Assembly: GCA_910585435.1 (NCBI GenBank)
Contig: CAJUEJ010000005.1
Location: 43,606-107,605, forward strand
Direction of reading: 5' to 3'
Length of the DNA stretch: 64,000 bases
DNA from: an uncultured Hungatella sp.
GTDB taxonomy: Bacteria > Bacillota > Clostridia > Lachnospirales > Lachnospiraceae
The position numbers were made by a program, and so were the translations under genes. The notes below the pieces were generated by a model. The model was not told where the DNA came from. It ran no database searches and was given only the letters and a program-made list of their open reading frames with translations. Shown here piece by piece: positions 32,884 to 41,005 of this stretch; the first letter of the stretch is position 1, and each line of letters starts with the position of its first letter.

Positions 32884-34026
32884 ATGAAGTACAGAGAGCT
32901 TGGACGAACCGGATTAATGGTAAGCGAGATCGGCCTTGGAGGAGAATGGCTGGAACGCCACAACACAGAGGAGGTGAAAAAGGTTATTGACTGCTGTGCA
33001 GAGGCCGGAATCAATATTTTGGACTGCTGGATGTCAGAGCCGAACGTGCGCTCCAACATCGGCGCGGCTTTAAAGGGCCGGCGGGATAAATGGATCATCC
33101 AGGGCCACATCGGCTCTACCTGGCAGAACGGCCAGTATGTGCGCACCCGGGACTTAGAGAAGGTTGACGCTGCATTTAAAGATCTTCTGACCCGGATGTG
33201 TACGGATTACATAGACCTGGGAATGATTCATTTTGTAGATGAGACGGCGGAATTTGCCAAAATTATGGAGGGAGAATTTATCGAGTATGTAAAAGGGCTG
33301 AAGGAAAAGGGAACCATCCGCCACATCGGCATGAGCACCCACAACCCGGATGTGGCAAAGCTGGCGGCCTTAAGCGGTGTGGTAGAGATGATTCTGTTCT
33401 CCGTCAATCCTGCCTTTGACATGCTTCCGGCCAGTGAAAATATTGACGATTATTTTAAGGATGAATATGAGGTAACGGCGGACGGAATCACCCCTGAGAG
33501 GGAAGAGCTGTACCGTATCTGTGAACAGCAGGGTGTGGGAATCACCGTGATGAAAGGGTATGCCGGCGGAAGGCTGTTTAACGCTGAAACTTCGCCCTTC
33601 GGTGTGGCTCTTACACCGGTTCAGTGTCTCCATTATGCCCTGACCCGCCCGGCGGTAGCCAGTGTTATGGCAGGCTTTGACACACCTGCACACGTAGACG
33701 CAGCCGTTGCCTATGAGACAGCCTCCCAGGAGGAAAAGGATTACGCCACAGTCCTGGCCCATGCGCCACGCCACGCCTATTCCGGCCAGTGTACCTACTG
33801 CGGCCACTGCGCTCCCTGTCCTTCCGGAATCGATATCGCTATGGTAAATAAGCTGTATGATCTTGCACAGATGCAGGATACGGTTCCTCCCACAGTCCGG
33901 GCCCATTATGAAGGCCTGTCAGCCCGCGGGGATGCCTGTATCCAGTGTGGCGGCTGTGAGACCCGATGTCCTTTCGGTGTACATGTGATAGAACGGATGG
34001 CAGCGGCGGCAAAGCTTTTCGGATAA
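32884..34026 (+). CDS. Aldo/keto reductase with a C-terminal 2x[4Fe-4S] ferredoxin domain
   Basis: The 380-residue protein starts with the AKR barrel (MKYRELGRTGLMVSEIGLGG; catalytic Asp/Tyr region ILDCWMSEPNV; His/Lys region IGMSTHNPDVAK). It ends with two cysteine clusters, CTYCGHCAPCPSGID and CIQCGGCETRCPFGVHV, typical of bacterial ferredoxins. Such fused reductases are common in strict anaerobes and probably exchange electrons between NAD(P)H or ferredoxin and small carbonyl compounds. It is a single-gene unit with its own promoter and a strong terminator (34118-34165). Confidence 0.93.
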   Translation: MKYRELGRTGLMVSEIGLGGEWLERHNTEEVKKVIDCCAEAGINILDCWMSEPNVRSNIGAALKGRRDKWIIQGHIGSTWQNGQYVRTRDLEKVDAAFKDLLTRMCTDYIDLGMIHFVDETAEFAKIMEGEFIEYVKGLKEKGTIRHIGMSTHNPDVAKLAALSGVVEMILFSVNPAFDMLPASENIDDYFKDEYEVTADGITPEREELYRICEQQGVGITVMKGYAGGRLFNAETSPFGVALTPVQCLHYALTRPAVASVMAGFDTPAHVDAAVAYETASQEEKDYATVLAHAPRHAYSGQCTYCGHCAPCPSGIDIAMVNKLYDLAQMQDTVPPTVRAHYEGLSARGDACIQCGGCETRCPFGVHVIERMAAAAKLFG

Positions 34027-34117
34027 CCGGTACTTTTCCGGCGCCTGAATACCAGCTGCAAAATCAGAGCCTAAAGCGCCCATGGAAGAAGATTCCCGGA
34101 ATCTATCATACAAAAGG

Positions 34118-34165
34118 GGAAGGCATCCCTTCGTCTGCGGCGGCGAAGGGATGCCTTCCTTTCTA
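34118..34165 (+). terminator. Terminator after the aldo/keto reductase gene
   Basis: GGAAGGCATCCCTTCG pairs perfectly with CGAAGGGATGCCTTCC (16 bp) around an 11-base loop and is followed by TTTCTATT. Confidence 0.85.
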
Positions 34166-34168
34166 TTA

Positions 34169-34276
34169 TGTACCCTCAGAGTCTCTTTGTGCCTGATTTT
34201 GTCAGATGATTTTTTGTCAGATGCACTGGGCTTTTATGTATGGCAGTGTGTCAGCAGCCGGACGCATGCAGGTTTA
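34169..34276. repeat. Composite of a family A half-copy (A3) and a family B copy
   Basis: GTACCCTCAGAGTCTCTTTG at 34169-34189 is one arm of family A with no matching second arm. It is followed by a family B unit ending ACGCATGCAGGTTTAC (34261-34276). The last bases contain the stop codon of the FAD oxidoreductase gene. Confidence 0.65.
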
Positions 34277-35500
34277 CTTTGTCACCCACTCATACTTCCC
34301 TCTCTCACCCACACCGTAGAAGTCTGCAAAGCTGACATCGAAAATATCCTTCCCAATCCCGCTTACATCGATCCGGTTTTTAATCAGATACTGCCAGATT
34401 CCGGCGTTGGCGATGTTTCCCTGGAACAGGATTCCTTCCACCTTTCCGTCTTTTAAAAGGATCCGTTTATACTGTTTTCTGTCCTCCCGGATGCGGACCA
34501 CGTCCCCCTCGCCCTCCAGGATTCTTCCCACACAGAGGGTTACCAGCCCGAAAAAGTTGATGGTGTTTTTTATGGCATAGGTGTCTGTGTATTCACAGTC
34601 CAGCCCGCACATATTTCTTCCTGCCACTCTTCCCTGATCTGCCGCATTGGGCCAGATTCCGGACCGTCCGGTGATGTCTCCGGCGGCAAATATGTCCGGC
34701 ACAGAGGTCTTCATATGGGAATCTACTGTGATCCCCCGGTCACATGCAATGCCGCTTCCATCCAGGCAGGCCAGCGCAGGACGGACACCTGCCGCAATCA
34801 CCATGAGATCGCAGGGGATCTCTTCCCCGTTGTCCAGCGTCACTTTATGGATCCTGCCGTCCTCTTCACACACAGCCCCGGACGCTTTTCTCTCCAGCAC
34901 AAACCGGACGCCTGCCTCTTCAAACCGCTTCTGGTACTCTCCGGCAGCATGGGCATCCAGCTGTACCGGAAGGATCCGGTCCGCCATCTCCACCACAGTC
35001 AGCTTCTTGCCCAGCTCCAAAAGCCCATAGGCTGCATCCAGGCCCACCAGTCCGGAGCCTATCACCAGCACATGCCGGGCATCGTTTGCCTCCTGCACAA
35101 TGGCCTGGGCATCGGAAAGATTCCGAAGGCCGTACACATTGGATGCCTTCCTAAGCTCTCCCACAGGGGGAATGAAGCTGTCGGCGCCTGCGGCTATGAG
35201 AAGCCTGTCATAGGAAACTTTTTCTTTATTGCTTAGAAGGATTTCTTTCTCCTGCGGACAGATTGCCTCCGCCTCCACGCCCTTTAACCAGGTGACATTG
35301 TATCGCTTAAAGAAATCTTTTTCTGTAAAATCCAGTCCTTTTTCATCTCTCTCACCGGAAATAAATTTGTGGAGCATGCACCGGGAATGAACGTAAGTGT
35401 CTCTGGAAATCACAAGGATCTGGCCTTCTGGATCCTGGTTTCTTATGGTTTTGGCAGCCTCAATTCCTGCCACACCTGCGCCGATAATCACATATTTCAT
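34274..35500 (-). CDS. FAD/NAD(P)-dependent oxidoreductase of the CO dehydrogenase module
   Basis: The 408-residue flavoprotein has two dinucleotide folds: FAD site MKYVIIGAGVAGIEAAKTIR at the N-terminus, NAD(P) site VLVIGSGLVGLDAAYGLLEL around residue 145, and the second FAD contact VPDIFAAGDITG. It is the third gene of cooS-cooF-oxidoreductase, starting three bases after the cooF stop. In other anaerobes such a trio passes electrons from CO through the ferredoxin-like CooF to NAD(P)+ or to peroxide/oxygen detoxification. Its stop codon lies inside a family B repeat. The acceptor is inferred, not shown. Confidence 0.88.
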   Translation of the reverse strand: MKYVIIGAGVAGIEAAKTIRNQDPEGQILVISRDTYVHSRCMLHKFISGERDEKGLDFTEKDFFKRYNVTWLKGVEAEAICPQEKEILLSNKEKVSYDRLLIAAGADSFIPPVGELRKASNVYGLRNLSDAQAIVQEANDARHVLVIGSGLVGLDAAYGLLELGKKLTVVEMADRILPVQLDAHAAGEYQKRFEEAGVRFVLERKASGAVCEEDGRIHKVTLDNGEEIPCDLMVIAAGVRPALACLDGSGIACDRGITVDSHMKTSVPDIFAAGDITGRSGIWPNAADQGRVAGRNMCGLDCEYTDTYAIKNTINFFGLVTLCVGRILEGEGDVVRIREDRKQYKRILLKDGKVEGILFQGNIANAGIWQYLIKNRIDVSGIGKDIFDVSFADFYGVGERGKYEWVTK

Positions 35501-35503
35501 CCC

Positions 35504-35950
35504 TTACACCTCCTCTACGCAGATTGCTTTTTTTGGACAGGCACTTACGCAGGACGGTTCTCCCCCGGCATTTACACAGAAATCGCATTTTATCACCTTG
35601 CTCTGGGTTACCGTGTCCGGTTTTAATACACCGAAGGGGCAGTTCATCACACACATGAAACAGGATCCGCACCGGGTTTCATCATAAAATACATGGCCGC
35701 TTTCCGGATCCTTTAAAAGCGCTCCGCTCATACAGGACTTTACGCATTCCGGGTCATCGCAGTGGCGGCAGAACAGAGGCTTATAGTTTCCCTGGCTGTC
35801 TTTTAAAATGAAATTGCGGGATTCATTGGCCGGGTCTGTCAGATCCAGATCATAGATGGTTCCCGGTTCCTTCCTGTGGGCCTGCATACAGGCAGCGGAG
35901 CAGTTCTTACAGCCATCACATTTCTTTTCATCTATCATGATGCGTTTCAT
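35504..35950 (-). CDS. cooF: CooF-type ferredoxin-like electron carrier with four [4Fe-4S] clusters
   Basis: The 148-residue protein starts MKRIMIDEKKC at 35950 behind GGGGTGG. It carries four cysteine groups: CDGCKNCSAAC, CRHCDDPECVKSC, CGSCFMCVMNC and CDFCVNAGGEPSCVSAC, the DMSO-reductase iron-sulfur subunit plan used by CooF. It should take electrons from CooS. It lies 15 bases after the cooS stop and three before the oxidoreductase start, a tight operon. The name CooF rests on context as much as sequence. Confidence 0.88.
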   Translation of the reverse strand: MKRIMIDEKKCDGCKNCSAACMQAHRKEPGTIYDLDLTDPANESRNFILKDSQGNYKPLFCRHCDDPECVKSCMSGALLKDPESGHVFYDETRCGSCFMCVMNCPFGVLKPDTVTQSKVIKCDFCVNAGGEPSCVSACPKKAICVEEV

Positions 35951-35965
35951 CTTCACCACCCCTTT

Positions 35966-37849
35966 CTATATGTGAAGTCCCTGGCGCTTCTCAAGAATAA
36001 TCTTTTCCAGAATATCGGCGGATTCCCTGGCGTCTCCGTTGATTATCACCTGGCCGCCGGTCAAGGTCTTCATATCTTCTGTCAGCACCTGCACGGCCAC
36101 CTTGCTGCCTGTGACAAAGGGCGGAAGTCCCAGGTGAAGGGGAAGTCCCAGAGCCAGGCCGTAGCAGCCATCCGCCAGCGCCTGCTCTTCCAGCCACTGT
36201 GCGGCAGAAAGAACCAGAGGAAGCTGAGGCAGATCCACATGAAGCGCCTCTGCCAGCTCTGTAGCCACAATCTCCAGACGTCCGATAGCCAGACAGGGAC
36301 CGAAGTTTAAGACAGGCGGAATCCCCAGCTTCTCACAGACAGCCCGCAGCTTAGGCCCTGCATACCTGGCTGCCTCCGGGGTCATCAGGCCGCAGTTTTC
36401 GATACCGCCTGAGGAGCATCCGGCTGTCAGCACCATAATATCCCTGGCAATCAATTCCTTTACCAGATCCACGGTCAGGACGTCATGGCCGCCGGCTGTT
36501 AAGTTGGAGCAGCCTACCACGCCTGCAACGCCCTTGATGTCTCCGGATACAATAAGATCGATAAGCGGCTGCCATGTTCCGCCCAGGAAATTTTTCAGAG
36601 ACACCTCGCTGACACCGGTAAGGGTGTTGTCGTTGCCGTGATCCCGAAACAGGTTCATGTTCACACTGCCCCTTCTGTCCCTGTATGCTTCTATCACCTC
36701 ATCGATGATCTCCTCTGTCACAGCCGGACGGTTCTCAAAATCAAACTCCTTCAGCTCTGCATTGGCCTTCTTTGCCACATTGTCGATGCAGATCTGCTTT
36801 ATCTTTAACAGATCGCAGATAGGCTCGATTCCCGGCAGGGTACAGTTAAACTCAGAAATCACCGCGTCGATACCGCCGGTGGCAAGAATCGCCTCACTGG
36901 TATAGTTGTTGCCTGCATGGCCGTCGAAAATCTCTGTGTAATGGGCGCCCCGAAGCTGCAGATCCTGGCCCACACAGGTACAGCCCACCAGTTTGAAGCC
37001 TTTGGCTCCTGCCTTCTCTGCCTTTTCCTTCACGTCCTCATCTGTGAGGCGGTTCTGCAGGAACGTAAACATAGAATGCTGGTGACCGGTAATCATAATA
37101 TTTATGTAATCCGGATCGATGACCCGAAGCCCTACGGGAGCCATGCGGATCTCCGGTTCCCCAAGTACCACATCATTCAGAAGATTGGTTAACACCAGGC
37201 CGTAGATTCCTGTGGAGATTCCCAGCTTTAAGCAGTCAAGAAGCATGTTCACCGGATCTGAATTCAGGTTGGTGGAACATTTTACAACGCCGTGGAAGAC
37301 CTCGGATTTTGCTCCGCCGGGAAGGATCCCCAGCTGCTCCCACGTTTCATAGCGGGGCCCGTAGGCCAGCTTTTTCGTCAGCTCCATCTTCTCATATTCC
37401 GGCAGATACAGATCCTTTAATACCGCATCTGCCACAGCCTCCGCCCGTCTATGGACATCCTCCTCCTGGATGCCGAAGAGGGAAGCCAGGCGGTTTAAGG
37501 TGTTTACTCCCTTTATCTCCCCCTTTGTCCTGGCTGTGTTTCTCACGTTGAGAGCCGTATTCTCCACCACATGGATATAACAGCCGGAACCAGACGCCAC
37601 GGCGCGCAGAAGGTTCCTGGTTACAATGGTGTCCGCGTTGGCCCCGCAGATGCCTCTGGGCGCCTCCGGGGTGATGCGGCAGGGTCCGTTGGAGCACAGT
37701 CGGCAGCAGACGCCCTGGAGCCCGAAGGCGCACTTGGTGCTCTGGCCCTCCACCCGGTGGTGGGATGTCTCCATGGGAAGCTTTGCTATATACTCTTCCA
37801 ATGGCTTATCCGCACTTTTACAGGTGCTGCATCCGTAACATTGATTCAT
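35966..37849 (-). CDS. cooS: Anaerobic carbon-monoxide dehydrogenase catalytic subunit (divergent CooS)
   Basis: The 627-residue Ni-Fe enzyme oxidises CO to CO2 reversibly. Cluster D/B cysteines are clear at the N-terminus (CYGCSTCKS; CAFGLQGVCCRLCSNGPCRI). Candidate cluster C ligands are the His in TGHQHSMF, Cys in VGCTCVGQ, Cys in EFNCTLPG, Cys in GVVGCSNL, Cys in TAGCSSGG and Cys in NFGPCLAIGR. Several surrounding residues differ from well-studied CooS proteins, for example TAGCSSGGIENCGL where TGCAAGAL-like sequence is usual. It is first in a cooS-cooF-oxidoreductase operon with promoter 37940-37968. No acetyl-CoA synthase, CooC or hydrogenase gene is present here. Confidence 0.95.
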   Translation of the reverse strand: MNQCYGCSTCKSADKPLEEYIAKLPMETSHHRVEGQSTKCAFGLQGVCCRLCSNGPCRITPEAPRGICGANADTIVTRNLLRAVASGSGCYIHVVENTALNVRNTARTKGEIKGVNTLNRLASLFGIQEEDVHRRAEAVADAVLKDLYLPEYEKMELTKKLAYGPRYETWEQLGILPGGAKSEVFHGVVKCSTNLNSDPVNMLLDCLKLGISTGIYGLVLTNLLNDVVLGEPEIRMAPVGLRVIDPDYINIMITGHQHSMFTFLQNRLTDEDVKEKAEKAGAKGFKLVGCTCVGQDLQLRGAHYTEIFDGHAGNNYTSEAILATGGIDAVISEFNCTLPGIEPICDLLKIKQICIDNVAKKANAELKEFDFENRPAVTEEIIDEVIEAYRDRRGSVNMNLFRDHGNDNTLTGVSEVSLKNFLGGTWQPLIDLIVSGDIKGVAGVVGCSNLTAGGHDVLTVDLVKELIARDIMVLTAGCSSGGIENCGLMTPEAARYAGPKLRAVCEKLGIPPVLNFGPCLAIGRLEIVATELAEALHVDLPQLPLVLSAAQWLEEQALADGCYGLALGLPLHLGLPPFVTGSKVAVQVLTEDMKTLTGGQVIINGDARESADILEKIILEKRQGLHI

Positions 37850-37939
37850 AAGACATACCTCCTTAGTGTGTAAATTTTGTGATATTTTAACAGTTTTTTA
37901 TACTTACAGTAAAAAGCCTGTGGCACTTTTCTACTATTG

Positions 37940-37968
37940 ATTTTACTATAGATGACAGTTTTTTTCAA
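37940..37968 (-). promoter_or_regulatory. Promoter of the cooS operon
   Basis: TTGAAA (37963-37968) and TAAAAT (37940-37945) have a 17-base spacer on the minus strand, about 90 bases before the cooS start, which has AAGGAGG. Nothing else was seen in 37969-38100. Confidence 0.7.
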
Positions 37969-38124
37969 TTCTCTTTCCTGGATTTCAAGTCAAATGCAGC
38001 TGGGGGAATCGTGAAGAGCCACCGCCAAATTCATTCTGAATTTTTCATAGACTTCCCCTTTCAGTTATGATATACTTATTCCTACAACCGTGCAGTTTCT
38101 ACTACCAGAAAGGAGTGTGATGCC

Positions 38125-38682
38125 GTGTCTCTGACAAAAGAAGATCTGATAGCAATAGCTGATTTGTTTCAACCGATGCTTCAACCAATCAAGGAAGATC
38201 TGCAGGAGTTGAAAAACGACACAAAAATGCTGAAAAGCGATGTACAAATGCTGAAAGAGGAGGTACATGTCCTGAAGGACGAGGTACATATCCTGAAAGA
38301 TGAGGTACATATCCTGAAAGATGAGGTACAGGTCTTAAAAGGCGATGTACAAGTTCTCAAAGATAAAGTACAGGTTCTGGGCGATGACGTACAGACCCTG
38401 AAACAGGAAGTACAAATGCTGAATGACGATATGCAGATGATAAAAGGGGATGTGGCGGAATTAAAGCAGCGGGTGTCTGAGATTGAGCTGACACTTGAAA
38501 ATGTAACAAACCGCAATATTAAGATCATCGCCGAAGGCCATCTTGATTTGAGCCGCAGGCTTCACGAGGCCTTAAAAGTAGAAAACGAAAGAGAAATCAT
38601 TGCAATCCGCGTTAATATTCTTGAAGGTGAATTACAGAGGATGAAAGCCCAGTTAAACTCGGACAGCAGGATACTTATATAA
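38125..38682 (+). CDS. Heptad-repeat coiled-coil protein of unknown function
   Basis: The 185-residue protein starts at a GTG behind AAGGAG (MSLTKEDLIAIADLFQPML). From about residue 30 to 115 it is an almost perfect run of seven-residue units: MLKSDVQ, MLKEEVH, VLKDEVH, ILKDEVH, ILKDEVQ, VLKGDVQ, VLKDKVQ, VLGDDVQ, TLKQEVQ, MLNDDMQ. This predicts a long regular coiled coil. A second helical part ends the protein. The DNA repeat unit is 21 bases, with 38278-38320 nearly identical from unit to unit, so repeat number may vary among strains. No catalytic domain or membrane segment is seen. Confidence 0.8.
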   Translation: MSLTKEDLIAIADLFQPMLQPIKEDLQELKNDTKMLKSDVQMLKEEVHVLKDEVHILKDEVHILKDEVQVLKGDVQVLKDKVQVLGDDVQTLKQEVQMLNDDMQMIKGDVAELKQRVSEIELTLENVTNRNIKIIAEGHLDLSRRLHEALKVENEREIIAIRVNILEGELQRMKAQLNSDSRILI

Positions 38683-38695
38683 ATGGATACATAAA

Positions 38696-38738
38696 AGAGA
38701 TGTAAAGTCTGAAACCCAGGTTTTACATCTCTTTCATT
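38696..38738 (+). terminator. Terminator after the heptad-repeat gene
   Basis: AGAGATGTAAA and TTTACATCTCT form an 11-bp stem followed by TTCATTCTCT, 14 bases past the stop codon. Confidence 0.75.
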
Positions 38739-38789
38739 CTCTCTGCCAAATATATTGCCGTTCCTGTTTGGGAAATCGTGAAAAGTTCG

Positions 38790-38983
38790 CCCGACGAGAG
38801 AATGATATTTTTTCTCCTGGGCACGCTCGCGCTACGTGAAGGTCTACGCTCCGCTTCGGTCGTTGCTGAACAAGTGCCACTGGCACTTAGCAACGCAACG
38901 GTACATAAGGCGCTAAAAGACAGCGCCTAAGTACCAGCGGTCTTCAAGTACCCTGGAGAAAAAAATATCATTCTCTCGTCGGG
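38790..38983. repeat. Large branched palindrome P1
   Basis: Outer arms of 28-29 bases (CCCGACGAGAGAATGATA at 38790 and its reverse complement ending at 38983) match with a single bulge. The pairing extends inward (GCTACGTGAAG with CTTCAAGTACC). Two inner hairpins follow: GTTGCT..AAGTGCC/GGCACTT..AGCAAC (about 38862-38894) and GGTACaTAAGGCGCT/AGCGCCTAaGTACC (about 38900-38933). It lies between convergent genes; the rest of the 354-base gap holds only the preceding terminator. Confidence 0.85.
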
Positions 38984-39036
38984 CTATGTTATCTCGAAAT
39001 GTCAAGTGTTAGCTAAATAACATTGTCCGCGAACAA

Positions 39037-39228
39037 TTACTCCTTTATCTTATCCAGTTCCGTAAGGTTTACCCCCGCTACTGTCAATAATGCTTTTAAA
39101 GATAAATACTCTTCCTTAAGATCCGCATATGTTTCTACAGCCTGTTCTTTCTTCGCCAATATCATTCTTCTTTGTATTTTCGCGAAATCATCTATGGCTG
39201 CCTTGGTAATTTCCAATCCGTCCTGCAT
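39037..39228 (-). CDS. Small hypothetical helical protein
   Basis: The 63-residue product (MQDGLEITKAAIDDFAKIQR, then EEYLSLKALLTVAGVNLTEL) is charged and helical with no membrane segment. The ribosome site is weak (AGGCGA) and I do not recognise the family. It stands alone between palindromes P1 and P5. The amphipathic helical pattern and lack of a better frame favour a real gene, but proof is thin. Confidence 0.45.
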   Translation of the reverse strand: MQDGLEITKAAIDDFAKIQRRMILAKKEQAVETYADLKEEYLSLKALLTVAGVNLTELDKIKE

Positions 39229-39305
39229 GTGTAATCGCCTGCTTTCTATACAATGCTATTTGACACGGTGTCATAATTCAATATATGTAAGCATTGTTTA
39301 TACAC

Positions 39306-39397
39306 CTAGTACATCATTGCATTAATAACTGAGTAATAGTGCTCCTGGCGTAGAGAGCGAGTACTATTACTTAGGAATTAATGCAATGATGTACTAG
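39306..39397. repeat. Long perfect hairpin P5 overlapping the malic enzyme 3' end
   Basis: A 21-base arm (39306-39326, starting CTAGTACATCATTGC) is exactly reverse-complemented at 39377-39397. Inside, AGTAATAGT and ACTATTACT pair as well, leaving a loop of about 16 bases. The right arm encodes the last eight sense codons region of malic enzyme (KLVHHCINS). A related single arm is at 45607-45640. Confidence 0.9.
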
Positions 39398-40564
39398 CTT
39401 GGATACCCCAGTCTCCACAGCCTTCTTCGCCACGGCATCGGCCACAGCCTTAGCCACCCTCTCGTCAAAGGCCCCGGGAATAATATATTCCTCCGTCAGT
39501 TCCTCCTCTGGGATAATTCCTGCGATGGCATACACGGCAGCAATCTTCATCTCCTCCGTAATATCCCTTGCCCTGGCATCCAGTGCCCCCCGGAAGATTC
39601 CGGGAAATACCAGCACATTATTGATCTGATTGGGGAAATCAGAACGGCCTGTGGCAACCACTCTGGCACCGCCCCGTTTTGCCTCATCCGGCATAATCTC
39701 CGGTGTCGGATTGGCCATAGCAAATACTATGGCATCCTCTGCCATGGTGCTTACCATCTCTGCGGTCACCACCCCCGGTGCAGACACACCGATAAACACG
39801 TCTCTCCCCTTCATGGCATCTGCCAGGGTTCCGTGAAGCCCTTCCCTGTTGGTGCACTGGGCCATCTGAGCCTGGGCTGGATTCATCCACTCCTCCCCCA
39901 CAGCCAGAATCCCCATTTTATCCACCAGAACCACATCCCCGACTCCAATCTCCTGCATCAGACGGCAGATGGAGATCCCAGCAGAGCCGGCTCCGTTGAT
40001 CACAGCCTTTATCTGCCCCATCTCCTTTCCCACCAGCCTGAGAGCCCCTACCAGCCCGGCACAGACCACAATGGCCGTGCCATGCTGATCGTCGTGGAAC
40101 ACCGGTATATCCAGTTCCTCCTTCAGCCGCCTCTCAATCTCAAAGCACCGGGGAGCCGAGATATCCTCCAGATTGATTCCGCCGAAGGTAGGGGCCAGCC
40201 GCTTTACCGTCTCTATAATCTCTTCCGTATCCTTGGTATCCAGACAGATGGGAAACGCATCAATCCCTGCAAATTCCTTAAACAAAATAGATTTCCCCTC
40301 CATCACAGGCATAGCCGCCTCCGGCCCGATATCTCCAAGGCCTAAGACCGCCGTCCCGTCAGACACCACTGCCACCAGATTTCCCTTTGCCGTATAGCGG
40401 TACACCTCTTCCTTATTATCCCGAATCTTCCGGCAGGGCTCTGCCACCCCCGGGGTATAGGCAGTGCTTAAATCATCCCTGTTCTTTACAGACACCTTAG
40501 AGACAACCTGAATCTTCCCCTTATTCTTCTCATGCATCTCAAGAGCCAACTTGTTGTAATCCAT
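39371..40564 (-). CDS. NAD(P)-dependent malic enzyme
   Basis: The 397-residue short-form enzyme decarboxylates malate to pyruvate. It shows the N-terminal malic domain (STAYTPGVAEPCRKI, catalytic Lys/Tyr region RYTAKGNLVAVVSDGTAVLG, metal site FHDDQHGTAIV) and a C-terminal Rossmann domain (VINGAGSAGISICRLM). The final residues KLVHHCINS are encoded by one arm of the hairpin P5, so the natural end was probably altered when the repeat arrived. It links C4 acids to pyruvate. It is read with the short DUF6199-like gene upstream; there is a 69-base gap between them. Confidence 0.95.
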   Translation of the reverse strand: MDYNKLALEMHEKNKGKIQVVSKVSVKNRDDLSTAYTPGVAEPCRKIRDNKEEVYRYTAKGNLVAVVSDGTAVLGLGDIGPEAAMPVMEGKSILFKEFAGIDAFPICLDTKDTEEIIETVKRLAPTFGGINLEDISAPRCFEIERRLKEELDIPVFHDDQHGTAIVVCAGLVGALRLVGKEMGQIKAVINGAGSAGISICRLMQEIGVGDVVLVDKMGILAVGEEWMNPAQAQMAQCTNREGLHGTLADAMKGRDVFIGVSAPGVVTAEMVSTMAEDAIVFAMANPTPEIMPDEAKRGGARVVATGRSDFPNQINNVLVFPGIFRGALDARARDITEEMKIAAVYAIAGIIPEEELTEEYIIPGAFDERVAKAVADAVAKKAVETGVSKLVHHCINS

Positions 40565-40633
40565 CTTTTGCTTCCTCTCCTTCCCAGCGTTTCCTGTGCT
40601 TTCCCTTTCCCCGCAAACCTCAGGGAAACATCA

Positions 40634-40846
40634 TCACTTCAATACAAACATCAAAATAATCATAACAATTCCAAATAAAACAAAAAATCCTCCCACAATC
40701 CTTGTAACAAGCAGATAAAAATCCGACGGCTCGTCTGCATAATACGATTTCCACCGCTCCGTTATTCTCCAAATCCAAACAGGTTTTATACAATAGACAA
40801 GCCCCAGAATGATAACAATAATCCCGCCCAAAACCGCCTGGAACAT
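40634..40846 (-). CDS. Small two-helix membrane protein (DUF6199-like)
   Basis: The 70-residue product starts at 40846 (MFQAVLGGIIVIILGLVYCI) behind GGGGGC; the longer open frame has no ribosome site. It has two membrane helices (about residues 2-20 and 45-68) around a conserved-looking loop KPVWIWRITERWKSYYADEPSDFYLLVTR. The W-K-S-x-x-A-D-E-P-S pattern fits what I recall as DUF6199, a family of small Firmicutes membrane proteins with unknown role. It is placed between the transaldolase terminator and malic enzyme. Confidence 0.65.
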   Translation of the reverse strand: MFQAVLGGIIVIILGLVYCIKPVWIWRITERWKSYYADEPSDFYLLVTRIVGGFFVLFGIVMIILMFVLK

Positions 40847-40941
40847 CTGACCAGCCCCCTTTCCTGAATTTCTCACAATCAGTATAACATTATACAGCCT
40901 TAATTCCAACCATCAATTATGAAAAAGGCAGCAAAAGACAG

Positions 40942-40984
40942 AAAAAAGGCAGATTAAATGCCCCGATAGAACCATTTAATCCGC
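40942..40984 (-). terminator. Terminator after the transaldolase gene
   Basis: GCGGATTAAATG and CATTTAATCTGC pair on the minus strand around a 12-base loop and are followed by CTTTTTT, 22 bases past the stop codon. It closes the pentose operon. Confidence 0.85.
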
Positions 40985-41005
40985 CCCATTTTTCTGACCA
41001 GCTTC

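Noticed and set aside
38181..38528. Thr/Ser/Cys-rich reverse-strand frame with repeats
   Set aside because: It is the antisense of the heptad-repeat gene; the repeats arise from the 21-base units.
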